A stretch of DNA of 64,000 nucleotides from Limimaricola sp. (GTDB lineage Bacteria; Pseudomonadota; Alphaproteobacteria; Rhodobacterales; Rhodobacteraceae): positions 124,001 through 188,000 of the forward strand of contig NZ_WGLM01000006.1 of the NCBI RefSeq assembly GCF_016125575.1, given 5' to 3'. The translations under genes and the position numbers were made by a program. Shown in pieces: positions 1 through 10,996 of this stretch. Each line of letters starts with the position of its first letter. The first letter of the stretch is position 1. The notes below the pieces were generated by a model, which ran no database searches, was not told the origin of the DNA, and worked only from the letters and a program-made list of their open reading frames with translations.

Positions 1-1
1 T

Positions 2-1498
2 GAGTTCACCACGATCACCGTGACCGACGGCATCGCGATGGGCCACGAGGGCATGCGGTCGTCGCTGGCCAGCCGCGAGGCGATTGCCGACACGGTCGAG
101 TTGACGATGCGCGGCCATTGCTATGACGCGCTGGTGGGTCTTGCCGGATGTGACAAGTCGCTTCCGGGGATGATGATGGCGATGGTGCGGCTGAACGTGC
201 CGTCCGTCTTCATCTACGGAGGGTCGATTCTGCCGGGCCGGCTGAATGGCCGCGATCTGACCGTGCAGGACGTGTTCGAGGCCGTCGGCCAGCACCAGGC
301 CGGTAACATGAGCGATGCCGAGCTTGCCATTCTGGAGCGCGTGGCCTGTCCCAGCGCGGGCGCCTGCGGCGGCCAGTTCACCGCCAACACGATGGCCTGC
401 GTGTCCGAGGCGATTGGCCTTGCCCTGCTCAACTCCTCCGGCATGCCCGCGCCTTACGAAAGCCGCGACCAATATGGCGAGGCGTCGGGGCAGGCGGTGA
501 TGCTGCTTCTGGAGAAGAACATCCGCGCGCGTGACATCGTCACCCGCAAGAGCCTGGAAAACGCCGCGCGCGTGGTGGCCTGCACCGGCGGCAGCACCAA
601 TGCCGGCCTGCACCTGCCCGCTATCGCGCACGAGGCGGGGATCGACTTTGACCTCTTCGACGTCTGCGACATCTTCAAGGACACGCCCTATTTCGTCGAC
701 CTCAAGCCGGGCGGCCAATATGTGGCCAAGGACCTTTACGAGGCGGGCGGCGTGCCGGTGGTGATGAAGGAACTGCGCAAGGCGGGCCTGCTGCACGAAG
801 ACTGCATCACCGCCTCGGGCGAAACCATTGGCGAGTCGCTCGACCGGATCGCGGGCGAGGCTGACGGGCGGGTGATCTACCCCGTTTCGGCGCCGATCTC
901 GCCCACCGGTGGTGTCGTGGGCCTAAAGGGCAACCTTGCCCCCGATGGTGCCATCGTGAAAGTCGCCGGCATGACCGCCGACCAGCGCGTGTTCACCGGC
1001 CCGGCCCGCGTCTTTGAGTGCGAAGAAGATGCCTTCGAGGCCGTAAAGGCGCGCGATTATCAGGAAGGCGAAGTCATCGTCATCCGCAACGAGGGCCCGG
1101 CCGGTGGCCCCGGCATGCGCGAGATGCTGGCGACCACCGCCGCGATCAGCGGGCAGGGCATGGGCAAGAAGGTGGCGCTGATCACCGACGGCCGCTTCTC
1201 CGGCGCGACGCGCGGCTTCTGCGTGGGCCATGTCGGCCCCGAGGCGGCGCATGGCGGGCCGATCGCGCTCTTGAAGGACGGCGACATGATCACGCTGAAC
1301 GCCACCACGGGCGAGCTCAGCGTCGCGCTCAGCGACGAGGAACTGGCCGCGCGCAAGGCCGACTGGAAGGGCCCGCGCCCGACCAATTACGCCTCTGGTG
1401 CCCTGTGGAAATACGCCAAGCTGGTCGGCCCGACCCGTCAGGGTGCCGTGACCCATCCGGGCGCGCGCGCCGAGACCCATATCTACATGGATCTCTGA
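2..1498 (+). CDS. ilvD: Dihydroxy-acid dehydratase (5' end cut by window)
   Basis: This enzyme removes water from 2,3-dihydroxy acids in the shared valine, isoleucine and leucine pathway, using an iron-sulfur cluster. The frame is open from the first complete codon at position 2 and already matches the family there ([15 protein letters not shown]). The window therefore lacks roughly the first 75-80 residues of a protein that is usually about 570-610 long. Visible family signatures are [12 protein letters not shown] with a cluster cysteine, [17 protein letters not shown] with a second conserved cysteine, [14 protein letters not shown], and [19 protein letters not shown] near the C-terminus. 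It ends in TGA just before a strong hairpin. Its branched-chain role fits leuC, leuD and leuB further right, but it is not in one operon with them. Confidence 0.97.
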   Translation, partial: EFTTITVTDGIAMGHEGMRSSLASREAIADTVELTMRGHCYDALVGLAGCDKSLPGMMMAMVRLNVPSVFIYGGSILPGRLNGRDLTVQDVFEAVGQHQAGNMSDAELAILERVACPSAGACGGQFTANTMACVSEAIGLALLNSSGMPAPYESRDQYGEASGQAVMLLLEKNIRARDIVTRKSLENAARVVACTGGSTNAGLHLPAIAHEAGIDFDLFDVCDIFKDTPYFVDLKPGGQYVAKDLYEAGGVPVVMKELRKAGLLHEDCITASGETIGESLDRIAGEADGRVIYPVSAPISPTGGVVGLKGNLAPDGAIVKVAGMTADQRVFTGPARVFECEEDAFEAVKARDYQEGEVIVIRNEGPAGGPGMREMLATTAAISGQGMGKKVALITDGRFSGATRGFCVGHVGPEAAHGGPIALLKDGDMITLNATTGELSVALSDEELAARKADWKGPRPTNYASGALWKYAKLVGPTRQGAVTHPGARAETHIYMDL

Positions 1499-1499
1499 A

Positions 1500-1545
1500 C
1501 TGGTACCCGGCGAATCGGCTTGACCGGTTCGCCGAACGGGACCAG
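1500..1545 (+). terminator. Hairpin downstream of ilvD
   Basis: CTGGT (1500-1504) pairs with ACCAG (1541-1545), and inside it CGGCGAA pairs with TTCGCCG, giving a long interrupted stem that starts two bases after the ilvD stop. No T-run follows, so an intrinsic terminator is likely but not certain. Confidence 0.5.
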
Positions 1546-1583
1546 CCTCGGGGCAATTTGTTGCCCAAGGGGAGGACAGGAAA

Positions 1584-2444
1584 ATGGGTCTGCGTGGTCT
1601 GATCGTTGCATCGGTTTTGGCCGGGTCCGCGGCGCTGGGGCTGACCCCCGCGCCTGCCTTTGCGCAGGAGGCCTGGCAGACCGTGCCCGACCCCGCGCCG
1701 CTGCCGCCGCCTGATTCCAGCGGCAACGTGCCGGTCAACGGGCTGCAGATCTACTACGAGGTGCACGGCACCTCCGGCCCGTGGATCATCTTCCTGCATG
1801 GCGGCGAGGGCAGCGCGCTGGCCTGGGGCAACCAGGTGCCCGCCTTCGACCAGCACAACCGCGTGCTGCTGATCGAGCTTCGCGGCCATGGCCGCTCGAC
1901 CTGGGACGGCAAGCCGATCACCTACGAGGCGATGGAAAGCGATGTCATCGGGGTGATGGACGCGCTCAAGATCGACAAGGCCGATGTCGTCGGCTGGAGC
2001 GATGGCGGCATCGTCGGCCTGATCATGGGCATCCATGACCCCTCGCGCGTGAACAAGATTGTCGCGGACGGCGCCAATACCGATCCCGACGGGGTGGATG
2101 GCTCGGTCTTCGACAGCGTGCCCTACAACATCCCCAGCACCCGCGACGAAGACACCTACAAGGCTCTGTCGCCCACGCCCGACCAGTGGGATGCGTTCAA
2201 CACCGCGATCAATACGATGTGGGAGAACGAGCCGCACATCACCGGCCAGTTGGGCCAGATCACCGCGCCGGTGCTGGTGATGGTGGGCGACCACGACCTG
2301 ATCAAGCCCGAGCACACCAAGATGATCGCCGACAGCATTCCGAACGCGACGCTGAAGATCATCCCGGATGCTGCGCATTTCATCGTCTGGCAGCAGCCGG
2401 CAGCCTTCAACGCGGCCGTCAAGGATTTCCTTGGCGTGCAGTAA
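1584..2444 (+). CDS. Exported alpha/beta-hydrolase
   Basis: This is a 286-residue alpha/beta-hydrolase fold protein. Residues 1-28 form a signal peptide with an arginine near the start, a hydrophobic stretch and an AFAQEA cleavage region, so it acts in the periplasm. The core shows the oxyanion-hole segment FLHGGEGSALAW, the nucleophile elbow GWSDGG with serine in the centre, an acid in VGDHDLIKPEH, and a catalytic histidine in DAAHFIVWQQP. The fold is typical of 3-oxoadipate enol-lactonase-like and esterase-like hydrolases, but the substrate cannot be read from the sequence. The start ATG follows GGGGAGGAC at a good distance. The next gene overlaps its last codons. Confidence 0.85.
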   Translation: MGLRGLIVASVLAGSAALGLTPAPAFAQEAWQTVPDPAPLPPPDSSGNVPVNGLQIYYEVHGTSGPWIIFLHGGEGSALAWGNQVPAFDQHNRVLLIELRGHGRSTWDGKPITYEAMESDVIGVMDALKIDKADVVGWSDGGIVGLIMGIHDPSRVNKIVADGANTDPDGVDGSVFDSVPYNIPSTRDEDTYKALSPTPDQWDAFNTAINTMWENEPHITGQLGQITAPVLVMVGDHDLIKPEHTKMIADSIPNATLKIIPDAAHFIVWQQPAAFNAAVKDFLGVQ

Positions 2445-3072
2445 CCGCATCGGCGGGCGCGGCGCGGTCATTTGGGCCGCGCTGACAGCTCTGGTGCTGG
2501 CGCTGGCCGGATGCGACGGGCTGCACGGACCACAGGTGACCCAAGTGGCGGTGATGGACGGCGCTCTGACCGTGGCCGGTCCGCGTGGCTTCTGCGTCGA
2601 TACCGCCGCAAGCCGCCCTGCGATGGGCTTTGTCGTGTTGGGCGGTTGTGCGGTGGTGGCCGGCGACGGCCCCATGCCTGACCCTGCTGGCCTGATCACC
2701 GTTCAGGTCGGCGGCGCCGGAAGTGCCGCCGTGACAGGCAACGAGGCTGCGCTTGATCGTCTTCTGACCTCGCCGCAGGGCACGGCGCTGCTCAGCGCCG
2801 GAGGCCAGCCGGGCAGCGTGCGGGTCCATAGCCACGCCCATACGGCAGGCCTCGTGCGGGTACGTTTCACCGATGGTACCGCGGCCGATCCGCAAGGCGT
2901 ACAGCCCGGTGAATGGCGTGCGTTCCTCGACCTCGGGGGGCGAATGGTGACGGTCAGCCTGCGCGGACTGGCGCGCGCGCCGCTCAGCGCCGGAGAGGGC
3001 CAGCGCCTGCTTCTGGGCGCGGTCGCGGCCTTACGCGCCGCCAATGCCGGAAATCCCGCCTCCACGGGCTGA
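2431..3072 (+). CDS. Hypothetical lipoprotein
   Basis: I chose a TTG start that overlaps the end of the hydrolase by 14 bases, because AAGGA lies 5-10 bases before it and the result is a clean lipoprotein signal: a basic N-terminus, a hydrophobic stretch and the lipobox LALAGC. The mature protein has about 185 residues and is probably anchored in a membrane facing the periplasm. It contains paired cysteines (FCVDTA and GGCAVVAGD), which might form a disulfide. I recognise no enzyme domain. The longer frame from 2368 would bury the signal peptide. The overlap suggests cotranslation with the hydrolase. Confidence 0.7.
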   Translation: MACSNRIGGRGAVIWAALTALVLALAGCDGLHGPQVTQVAVMDGALTVAGPRGFCVDTAASRPAMGFVVLGGCAVVAGDGPMPDPAGLITVQVGGAGSAAVTGNEAALDRLLTSPQGTALLSAGGQPGSVRVHSHAHTAGLVRVRFTDGTAADPQGVQPGEWRAFLDLGGRMVTVSLRGLARAPLSAGEGQRLLLGAVAALRAANAGNPASTG

Positions 3073-3148
3073 GCACTGTTTCCTTTTGATCAACGCTTTG
3101 ACAGTGATAAGCCCACGATAGACCGGCCGGACCCGCAACCCGACCGGC

Positions 3149-3946
3149 ATGGCAACGAGTGCAGGACTGAGGATGGCAGGCAATCGGATCGGTCTGATCG
3201 AGGGGCTTTTGTTCCGCGCCGCACTCCGCCGGTGGCGGTCGGCCGCCCGGCGCGCCACGAAAATGCCAATCGCCACCCTGCGCCGCCTGCGCCAACAGGC
3301 CGGCACGTTGCGCGTGCCGCTTGATACCTTCATCGCGCGCGCCGACCACCGTCTGGTGCTGCCCCGGATCGGCGCCGATGGATTTCCCCAGCCGCCCGGC
3401 ACAGACTGGGCGTGGCGCCCCGAGATGTGGCGTACGCCGCTGGCCGAGAAGGGGCGCACGGCGGTGGACAGCCGCACGTCGCTGGGCGGGCAGGTCACGC
3501 TGTTTCACGACTGCAAGATCAGCGAATTGACGATGCGCCAACTGCGCAACACCCGCGAAAGTGACCTGGCCCCGTTTGGTCTGCGCCTTGACGTGTTCCG
3601 CTTCGACGGGTCGTTCCTCAGCCTTGTCCTCGACCTGCCGACCGAGGCCTGCGAAGGCCTGAAACGCCGCCACATTGTCCGCGTGGACATGATCGTCGAG
3701 ACAGAGAAGCCGCTGGAAATCTTCGCCCGCCTCAACGTGCGCCACGGCCCCAATACCGAGCAGATCGTGCGCGAAGTGCCGCTTTATTCCAGCGAGGTCA
3801 TGGTCGAGTTCGACATGGCCTATACCGCGTTGAACGAAAAGCGGGTCGAGGCGGCTTGGCTGGACCTGATCTTCGAGAACCCCGAGATGAACCAGGTGAC
3901 GATCCGCGACATCACCTTCTGCCGCCATCCGCGCGCGGCACTTTGA
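3149..3946 (+). CDS. Conserved hypothetical protein, DUF6478-like
   Basis: This 265-residue protein has no signal peptide. It resembles a family found mostly in Rhodobacteraceae, recorded as DUF6478; the family name is recalled, not searched. The N-terminus is basic with a helical LRRWRSAARR segment. The C-terminal half alternates short beta-like segments (GGQVTLFHDCKISELT, FRFDGSFLSLVLDLP, LFARLNVRHGPNTEQ-like), suggesting a beta-sandwich or binding fold. An inner ATG at 3173, preceded by GGACTGAGG, gives MAGNRIG and may be the real start. The next gene follows after 23 bases, so the two are probably cotranscribed. Confidence 0.7.
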   Translation: MATSAGLRMAGNRIGLIEGLLFRAALRRWRSAARRATKMPIATLRRLRQQAGTLRVPLDTFIARADHRLVLPRIGADGFPQPPGTDWAWRPEMWRTPLAEKGRTAVDSRTSLGGQVTLFHDCKISELTMRQLRNTRESDLAPFGLRLDVFRFDGSFLSLVLDLPTEACEGLKRRHIVRVDMIVETEKPLEIFARLNVRHGPNTEQIVREVPLYSSEVMVEFDMAYTALNEKRVEAAWLDLIFENPEMNQVTIRDITFCRHPRAAL

Positions 3947-3969
3947 CCGCAACTGCCGAAGGAGACGCC

Positions 3970-4365
3970 ATGACGACGATGACGCTGACCAAGACCCGGC
4001 TGATCGACGGCGCGTGGGAAGGCCTGTTGACCGGGCCGGGCACTGACGGGCCCGCGCCGCTGTTGCGCGTCACGCATCATGAAACGGTGCTGCCTGGTGT
4101 CACCGTCGAAGCGGTCCCCGCCGAGAGCGGTTGGCGCGTGCGCGTTCCGATCCCACCCGAAACCATCGCCGACGGGATGCAGACCTACCTGATCGCCGCC
4201 GCAGACAGCGGCGAGGTGCTGGCCAGCTTCGCCGTTCTGGCGGGCGATGCGCTGGCCGAAGACCTGCGCGCCGAGGTCGACCTGCTGCGCGCTGAACTGG
4301 ACCTGCTCAAGCGCGCCTTCCGCCGCCATTGCGTTGAAACCGCCCCGCCAGCCGTGCCGGGCTGA
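3970..4365 (+). CDS. Small hypothetical protein
   Basis: This 131-residue protein starts at an ATG preceded by AAGGAGACGCC, a good ribosome site. The N-terminal two thirds look like a beta-rich domain (TKTRLIDGAWEGLL, EAVPAESGWRVRVPIP). The C-terminus is a heptad-like helix (EDLRAEVDLLRAELDLLKRAF) that probably forms a coiled coil and could mediate dimerisation. No known domain is recognised. It sits 23 bases behind the DUF6478-like gene, and the pair probably forms a two-gene unit. Confidence 0.7.
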   Translation: MTTMTLTKTRLIDGAWEGLLTGPGTDGPAPLLRVTHHETVLPGVTVEAVPAESGWRVRVPIPPETIADGMQTYLIAAADSGEVLASFAVLAGDALAEDLRAEVDLLRAELDLLKRAFRRHCVETAPPAVPG

Positions 4366-4413
4366 CGCGACGCGGGGGCGTTTCGATGACGCAGCGTAGG
4401 GGGTGACGTTTGA

Positions 4414-6480
<2,067 letters not shown>

Positions 6481-6636
6481 CCTATCGTCATAAAAGGCAT
6501 ATCTGGCCGGACTCGGCTGTTTCCCTGCCTTCACCTATGCGCGACAAAACCCCGATATTGTCCGGGCGTGGACCCAATGATGCCCGAATTCAAGGCGATG
6601 ACTGCGGAATTGAACGAACCGCAGAGGACCGCCCAC

Positions 6637-7542
6637 ATGGACCGTCTCACCGAAATGGAAGCTTTCGCCACCGTTGTGGACCAAGGCGGCTTCACCGATG
6701 CCGCCAAGAAGATGGGCATTTCCAAATCCGCTGTTTCAAAGCATGTTTCCGCGCTTGAGGCCCGCCTTGGCGCGCGCCTTCTCAATCGCACGACCCGCCG
6801 CGTCAGCCCGACCGAGATCGGCCTGGCCTATTACGACCGCGCCCGCCGCGTGCTGAACGATGCAGGCGAGGCTGACGCGCTTGTTACCTCGATGCAGACC
6901 GCACCCTCGGGCCTGTTGCGCATCAGCGTGGCCACCGATTTTGGCGTCAATCACCTCTCGCCCGTGCTGGGTGAATTCCTGCAGGAATTCCCCGAGATCA
7001 CCGTCAACATGGTGCTGAACAACCGCTTCGTCGAACTGATCTCGGAAGGCTTCGACATGGCGATTCGCATTGGCGAGCTGGACGACAGCACCCTGCGCGC
7101 ACGCAAGCTGACGGAAACCAGCAAACGGATGATCGCCGCGCCGTCTTATTTTGCCCAGCATGGCCGCCCGACCAAGATCGACGATCTGAACGAGCACAAA
7201 CTGTTGCACTATTCCACCCAGTCCAACGCCGCCGTCTGGAAACTGACCGCGCCCTCGGGCGAGAAGCGGCAAGTGCGCACCGCTGGTTGGCTGACGGTGA
7301 ATGATGGCCAGTCGCTGCTGAACGCCTGCATCTCGGGCCTCGGCATCGCCTATCTGCCCAGCTATCTCTACGCCGATGCGCTCGCCAAGGGCCTTGTCGA
7401 AGAGGCAATTCCCGATCTGCCGGTCGAAGTGCAAAGCATCTACGCCGTCTATCCGCCCGGCCGCTTCACCCAGCCCAAGGTGCGCGCCTTCATCGATTTC
7501 CTTGTCAATGCCTTCGCGGAAAAAGGCCCTGACACCTGGTAG
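6637..7542 (+). CDS. LysR-family transcriptional regulator
   Basis: This is a 301-residue LysR regulator. The N-terminal winged helix-turn-helix (about 1-60) reads MEAFATVVDQGGFTDAAKKMGISKSAVSKHVSALEARLGARL and is followed by the NRTTRRVSPTEIG wing. The rest is a periplasmic-binding-protein-like effector domain. It is closest in appearance to the group annotated DhcR/AaeR-like, but the effector is unknown. I used the ATG at 6637 because GAGGACC precedes it; the frame runs open upstream to 6568 without adding conserved sequence. It lies behind fadH on the same strand but has its own leader. Confidence 0.9.
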   Translation: MDRLTEMEAFATVVDQGGFTDAAKKMGISKSAVSKHVSALEARLGARLLNRTTRRVSPTEIGLAYYDRARRVLNDAGEADALVTSMQTAPSGLLRISVATDFGVNHLSPVLGEFLQEFPEITVNMVLNNRFVELISEGFDMAIRIGELDDSTLRARKLTETSKRMIAAPSYFAQHGRPTKIDDLNEHKLLHYSTQSNAAVWKLTAPSGEKRQVRTAGWLTVNDGQSLLNACISGLGIAYLPSYLYADALAKGLVEEAIPDLPVEVQSIYAVYPPGRFTQPKVRAFIDFLVNAFAEKGPDTW

Positions 7543-7576
7543 TCCTTTCCTGTTCATTCCCTGCCTTTGCCTGCCT

Positions 7577-7608
7577 GGCGCGGCCCACTAGGGTCGCGCC
7601 CTTTTTTT
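7577..7608 (+). terminator. Intrinsic terminator after LysR gene
   Basis: A ten-base stem (7577-7586 with 7591-7600, one G-T pair) has a four-base ACTA loop and is followed by a C and seven Ts. This is the clearest Rho-independent terminator in the window. Confidence 0.9.
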
Positions 7609-7694
7609 GTCCACTCGCGTGCATTTCGAGGGGGGCCGTTCACCGCGCATCAAGACTTTCGCGCGAGGATTGCGCGCGGGGCCAAGGGGATGTG

Positions 7695-8474
7695 ATGGAT
7701 CGGCTGTTCAACTACCTTGCACCGCGCCGCTGGCCGGATACAGCGTTGAAATTTCTGGCCTTCTGCCTGCTGATCGGCAGTATGAACATCACGTTCAACT
7801 GGGCCTTTGCGCCCGGGCCGCAGGCTCCGTGGTGGTTCTACGTGCTCAACGGGCTGGCCGTTGGCGGGCCGTTCGTCTTGTTCTTCTTCGGCATCGCCAG
7901 CTACCAGGTGCGGCTGCAGCGCCGGCTGAAGCTGCTATCGCGCACCGACGCCCTGACCGGACTGGAAAACCGCCGCAGCTTTCTTGAGCTGGCCGCGCGC
8001 CGGCGGGCCGAGGGGGTGCCGGGCGTGCTGATGCTTCTGGACGCCGACCATTTCAAGCGGGTGAACGACGAACACGGCCATGCCGTGGGCGATGTGGCCC
8101 TGCGCGCCATTGCCTACGTACTGCGGCGCAACCTGCGGCCGGGCGACATTATCGGGCGGCTGGGGGGCGAAGAATTTGCCGTCTATATGCACGATGTCAA
8201 CGCCGGCCAGGCCCGTGCCGTTGGAGAGCGGCTGTGCCGGCTGATCCCTTTCAACGCCGGGCCCGGCAAGGAACACCTGTCAATCACACTGTCGGCCGGC
8301 GCGGTGACCATCTCGACGCATGACAGCCTTGACCGGATGCTGGCACGTGCCGACGTCGCGCTTTACCACGCCAAGGAAACCGGGCGCGCAAGGTTCGTGT
8401 TGTGGGACAAGCTGATCCTGACAGAGGCGGCAAGCCCGGACGCCGTTGCCACGCCCCGCGCCTCAGTTGGTTGA
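7695..8474 (+). CDS. Membrane-bound diguanylate cyclase (GGDEF)
   Basis: This protein is likely to make cyclic di-GMP from two GTP. Residues 1-75 hold two membrane segments (KFLAFCLLIGSMNITFNWAFA and WWFYVLNGLAVGGPFVLFFFG), and a GGDEF domain follows from about residue 85. It has the start motif SRTDALTGLENRR, the metal and substrate segment LDADHFKRVNDEHGH, and an intact active-site signature RLGGEEFAV. I do not see an RxxD inhibitory site directly before the signature. ATG 7695 or GTG 7692 could be the start; AAGGGGA lies just upstream. It converges with the OmpA-like gene, and the ends overlap by 12 bases. Confidence 0.9.
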   Translation: MDRLFNYLAPRRWPDTALKFLAFCLLIGSMNITFNWAFAPGPQAPWWFYVLNGLAVGGPFVLFFFGIASYQVRLQRRLKLLSRTDALTGLENRRSFLELAARRRAEGVPGVLMLLDADHFKRVNDEHGHAVGDVALRAIAYVLRRNLRPGDIIGRLGGEEFAVYMHDVNAGQARAVGERLCRLIPFNAGPGKEHLSITLSAGAVTISTHDSLDRMLARADVALYHAKETGRARFVLWDKLILTEAASPDAVATPRASVG

Positions 8475-9449
8475 GATCAACACCGCCTCGACCCGGCGAT
8501 TGGCATCGCGCCCGGCCTGCGTCAGGTTCGAGGCCAGCGGCGCAAGATACCCCACGCCCTGCGCGTCCAGTTGCCCCGGCGAAACCCCGTAATCGGAAAC
8601 CAGCCGCGCCATCACCGCTGCCGCGCGTTTCTGCGAAAGCGCCACGTTGGCGGTCAGGCTGCCGGAGGCGTCGGTATGGCCCACCAGCACCACATCGCGG
8701 CCCGGATGGGCGACAAGATAATCGGCCAGTTCCTGCAAAACCGGGAATTGCCCCGGCCCGAGGCTGGCCGCGCCGGCATCGAAGCTGAGCCCGGCCAGCA
8801 CCACATGCCCCTCACGCTCCAGCCGGGTTGCAAGATCGGTCGGCGCGCTGGCGGGCACGCCGACAGGAACGGGCGGCGCAGCGCCGCTGTCGGTGGCAGG
8901 CGCGGCCGCTGTGGCCGCAGTATCGGCCGCCGCGCCCACGGTTACGATCTGGACATAGGCCTCGCGCGCGGTGGTGCTGGCAATCACGCTGACCGCCTGT
9001 TCCGGGTCGTCAGTCCGGCGCGCTGCAAGAAAGCGATAGTTCATAAAATCCACCTGCATCGCGGGCGCGGCCAACACCTCGGTCCCAAAGCGGAAATCGA
9101 AACCGCCGCAGGCATCATCGCGACATTCGAAGACAACCTCGTATCCCTTGGCCTGCAATTGCGCACGCAGGGGTGCGATGACCTGTTCGGTCGTCAGTCC
9201 CGGCGCGGCGATGCGCCAGGCCTGCCGGCTGACCGCGCCACGCAAGGTGACAGTCGGGATCGTGCCGGCCATCCATGGTCCGACGGGCATGTCATAGCTG
9301 TCGGAGGGCGTCACGCGCTGTGCCTGAAGGCTGGCGGTCGCCGGCATCTTCAGCGCGTCTGCCGCCACGGGCGAGGCCGCCGCCAGCACCACCGCCACCC
9401 GCCACAGCAGCGGGCCGCAGAGGCGAAACGGACGGGCGGGCCATGCCAT
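8463..9449 (-). CDS. OmpA-family outer-membrane/peptidoglycan-binding protein
   Basis: This 328-residue exported protein starts at MAWPARPFRLCG, with a hydrophobic signal ending in SPVAADA. The middle part is of unknown fold and contains a likely disulfide pair (ECRDDACGG). The C-terminal 110 residues form an OmpA-like domain: FDAGAASLGPGQFPVLQELADYL, VLVGHTDASGS, NVALSQKRAAAV and GRDANRRVEAVL, which include the aspartate and arginine that bind diaminopimelate in peptidoglycan. Its ATG lies four bases after the stop of the acetyltransferase gene, so it is the last gene of a three-gene leftward operon. The longer frame to 9533 overlaps that gene and adds nothing. Confidence 0.88.
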   Translation of the reverse strand: MAWPARPFRLCGPLLWRVAVVLAAASPVAADALKMPATASLQAQRVTPSDSYDMPVGPWMAGTIPTVTLRGAVSRQAWRIAAPGLTTEQVIAPLRAQLQAKGYEVVFECRDDACGGFDFRFGTEVLAAPAMQVDFMNYRFLAARRTDDPEQAVSVIASTTAREAYVQIVTVGAAADTAATAAAPATDSGAAPPVPVGVPASAPTDLATRLEREGHVVLAGLSFDAGAASLGPGQFPVLQELADYLVAHPGRDVVLVGHTDASGSLTANVALSQKRAAAVMARLVSDYGVSPGQLDAQGVGYLAPLASNLTQAGRDANRRVEAVLISTN

Positions 9450-9453
9450 GCGC

Positions 9454-10173
9454 TTACTCCGGCAAGATGCGGTAATGATACTGTCCCACAGGCCCCATGC
9501 CGAGGGAAGTGTAGAGGGCGTTGGCGCCGTCATTGGCGCGGGTCACCGCCAGCGCCAGATGCGTGGCGCCCTGCCCCGCGGCCCAGCGCGCCGCCGCGGC
9601 CATCAGGTGCCGGGCCAGTCCCTTGCGGCGGAACGCCGGCGCGACCTCCAGCGCATGGACCATGGCCACGTCACCCGCCGCGGCGACAAAGGCGGTCCCC
9701 GCCGGGCGGTCGTCCACACGGCCGAGGAATGTGGTTTTCGGCCCCGCCACGCGCGTCATGACGGCCAGCCGCTCGGGCCCGATGCCACCAGTACCCCAGA
9801 TCTCTGCCTGCACGGCCAGCGGCGGCCAGACCTCGAACGCGGTGACGGGCGGTGGCGGCGTGGCGGCCATCGCGGCCACGTTGCCGGCATAGGCCGTGAC
9901 CGGGTCCTTTACTGCATAACCCCGCGCTGCCAGTGCGGCATCCAGCGCCTCGTCGCCGGGGCGGATCATCCACAGGGCCGGCTGGCCTAGCGCGGCCTGC
10001 GCGGCCGCCACCAGCCCGATATCGCTCGGCCGCAGCACGCCCTCGGCCGTCGCGGCGCTGACACGGCTGCCGCCGCCTTGCCCGATGCGCACTTGCCACC
10101 GTGGCCCGCGCACCCGGCCAGCGGATGGCCATGTCGCCTCAAGTGCGGCGAGGAACGCATCCATCTCGATCAT
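9454..10173 (-). CDS. GNAT-family N-acetyltransferase
   Basis: This 239-residue protein's C-terminal half carries the acetyl-CoA-binding pattern of GNAT enzymes: MVHALEVAPAFRRKGLARHLMAAAARWA (the R-x-x-G-x-A motif), then LAVTRANDGANALYTSLGM. The N-terminal 100 residues look like a second, degenerate GNAT-like half (VAAAQAALGQPALWMIRPGDEALDAALAARGY). The acceptor substrate is unknown. Its ATG overlaps the stop of the CinA-like gene by four bases (ATGA), so translation is coupled. Confidence 0.87.
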   Translation of the reverse strand: MIEMDAFLAALEATWPSAGRVRGPRWQVRIGQGGGSRVSAATAEGVLRPSDIGLVAAAQAALGQPALWMIRPGDEALDAALAARGYAVKDPVTAYAGNVAAMAATPPPPVTAFEVWPPLAVQAEIWGTGGIGPERLAVMTRVAGPKTTFLGRVDDRPAGTAFVAAAGDVAMVHALEVAPAFRRKGLARHLMAAAARWAAGQGATHLALAVTRANDGANALYTSLGMGPVGQYHYRILPE

Positions 10174-10892
10174 GCGGGGAAAAGCGCCGCCAGTTGCACC
10201 ATCGCCGCGTCAACGCGGGCCGCATCGGACCCGCGCACGACGATGTTGGTGCCATAAAGGCCGTTCTGCTGGAACGGGTACGAGCCGATCGAGAGGTCAG
10301 GAAAGGCGGTGGCCAGTTCCGACAGCGGCCCAGCGACATCCCCCTCGCCCCGCTCGATCCGCCAGCTTTGCGACAAAAGGGGCGCGCCCCCGGTCAGCCG
10401 CGGCAAAAGCCCCGCCACCATCGCCTGAAAGACCGACGGCACACCCGCCATGACGTGCACGTTGCGCAGGGAAAAGCCCGGCGCGGTGCTGACCGGGTTG
10501 TCGATCAGCGTCGCGCCATCGGGGATGCGCGCCATCCGCAGCCGCGCGGCGTTCAACTCGCCCCCGGTGCGGGCGTAATGCGCCTCCAGCAACCCGCGCG
10601 CATCCGCACGCACGTCGATGGGCACGCCGAAGGCCGCCGCGATGCAATCGGCGGTGATGTCGTCATGCGTGGGCCCGATCCCGCCCGAGGTGAAGACATG
10701 GGTAAAGCGGGCCGCCAGCGCCTGCACCGCTGCGATGATGTCGTCGCGCGTATCACTGACCACGCGCACCTCGCGCAGGTCGATGCCCACCCGCGTCAAC
10801 TCGCCCGAGAGGTGATGCATGTTGCTGTCGCGGGTCCGGCCCGACAGGATTTCATCCCCGATGACAAGCATGGCGGCGGTGGGGTTGGGCAT
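10170..10892 (-). CDS. CinA-like molybdopterin-binding domain protein
   Basis: This 240-residue protein belongs to the MoaB/Mog/CinA N-terminal superfamily. Diagnostic segments are VIGDEILSGRTRDSNMHHL at the start and FTSGGIGPTHDDITADCIAAAFG, the glycine-rich loop that binds molybdopterin or a nucleotide. The C-terminal amidase domain of full CinA is absent, as in many alphaproteobacterial competence/damage-inducible-like proteins. Family members have been linked to nicotinamide-nucleotide and FAD pyrophosphatase activity, which I cannot confirm here. GAGGAG sits at a normal distance before the ATG, and this is the first gene of the three-gene leftward operon. Confidence 0.88.
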   Translation of the reverse strand: MPNPTAAMLVIGDEILSGRTRDSNMHHLSGELTRVGIDLREVRVVSDTRDDIIAAVQALAARFTHVFTSGGIGPTHDDITADCIAAAFGVPIDVRADARGLLEAHYARTGGELNAARLRMARIPDGATLIDNPVSTAPGFSLRNVHVMAGVPSVFQAMVAGLLPRLTGGAPLLSQSWRIERGEGDVAGPLSELATAFPDLSIGSYPFQQNGLYGTNIVVRGSDAARVDAAMVQLAALFPA

Positions 10893-10996
10893 GGCGCTCT
10901 CCTCGTGCGTTTTCCCGAGGTATAGGCGCGGCCGCGGGGCTTTGCCACTGGCAGGCGCCCGGGTCTGGATCATCGCGGCCAGATGTCCTATCTGGA

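Noticed and set aside
1329-2699. Minus-strand open frame of 456 codons
   Set aside because: It covers the ilvD end, the hydrolase and the lipoprotein in antisense and shows only antisense-type composition.
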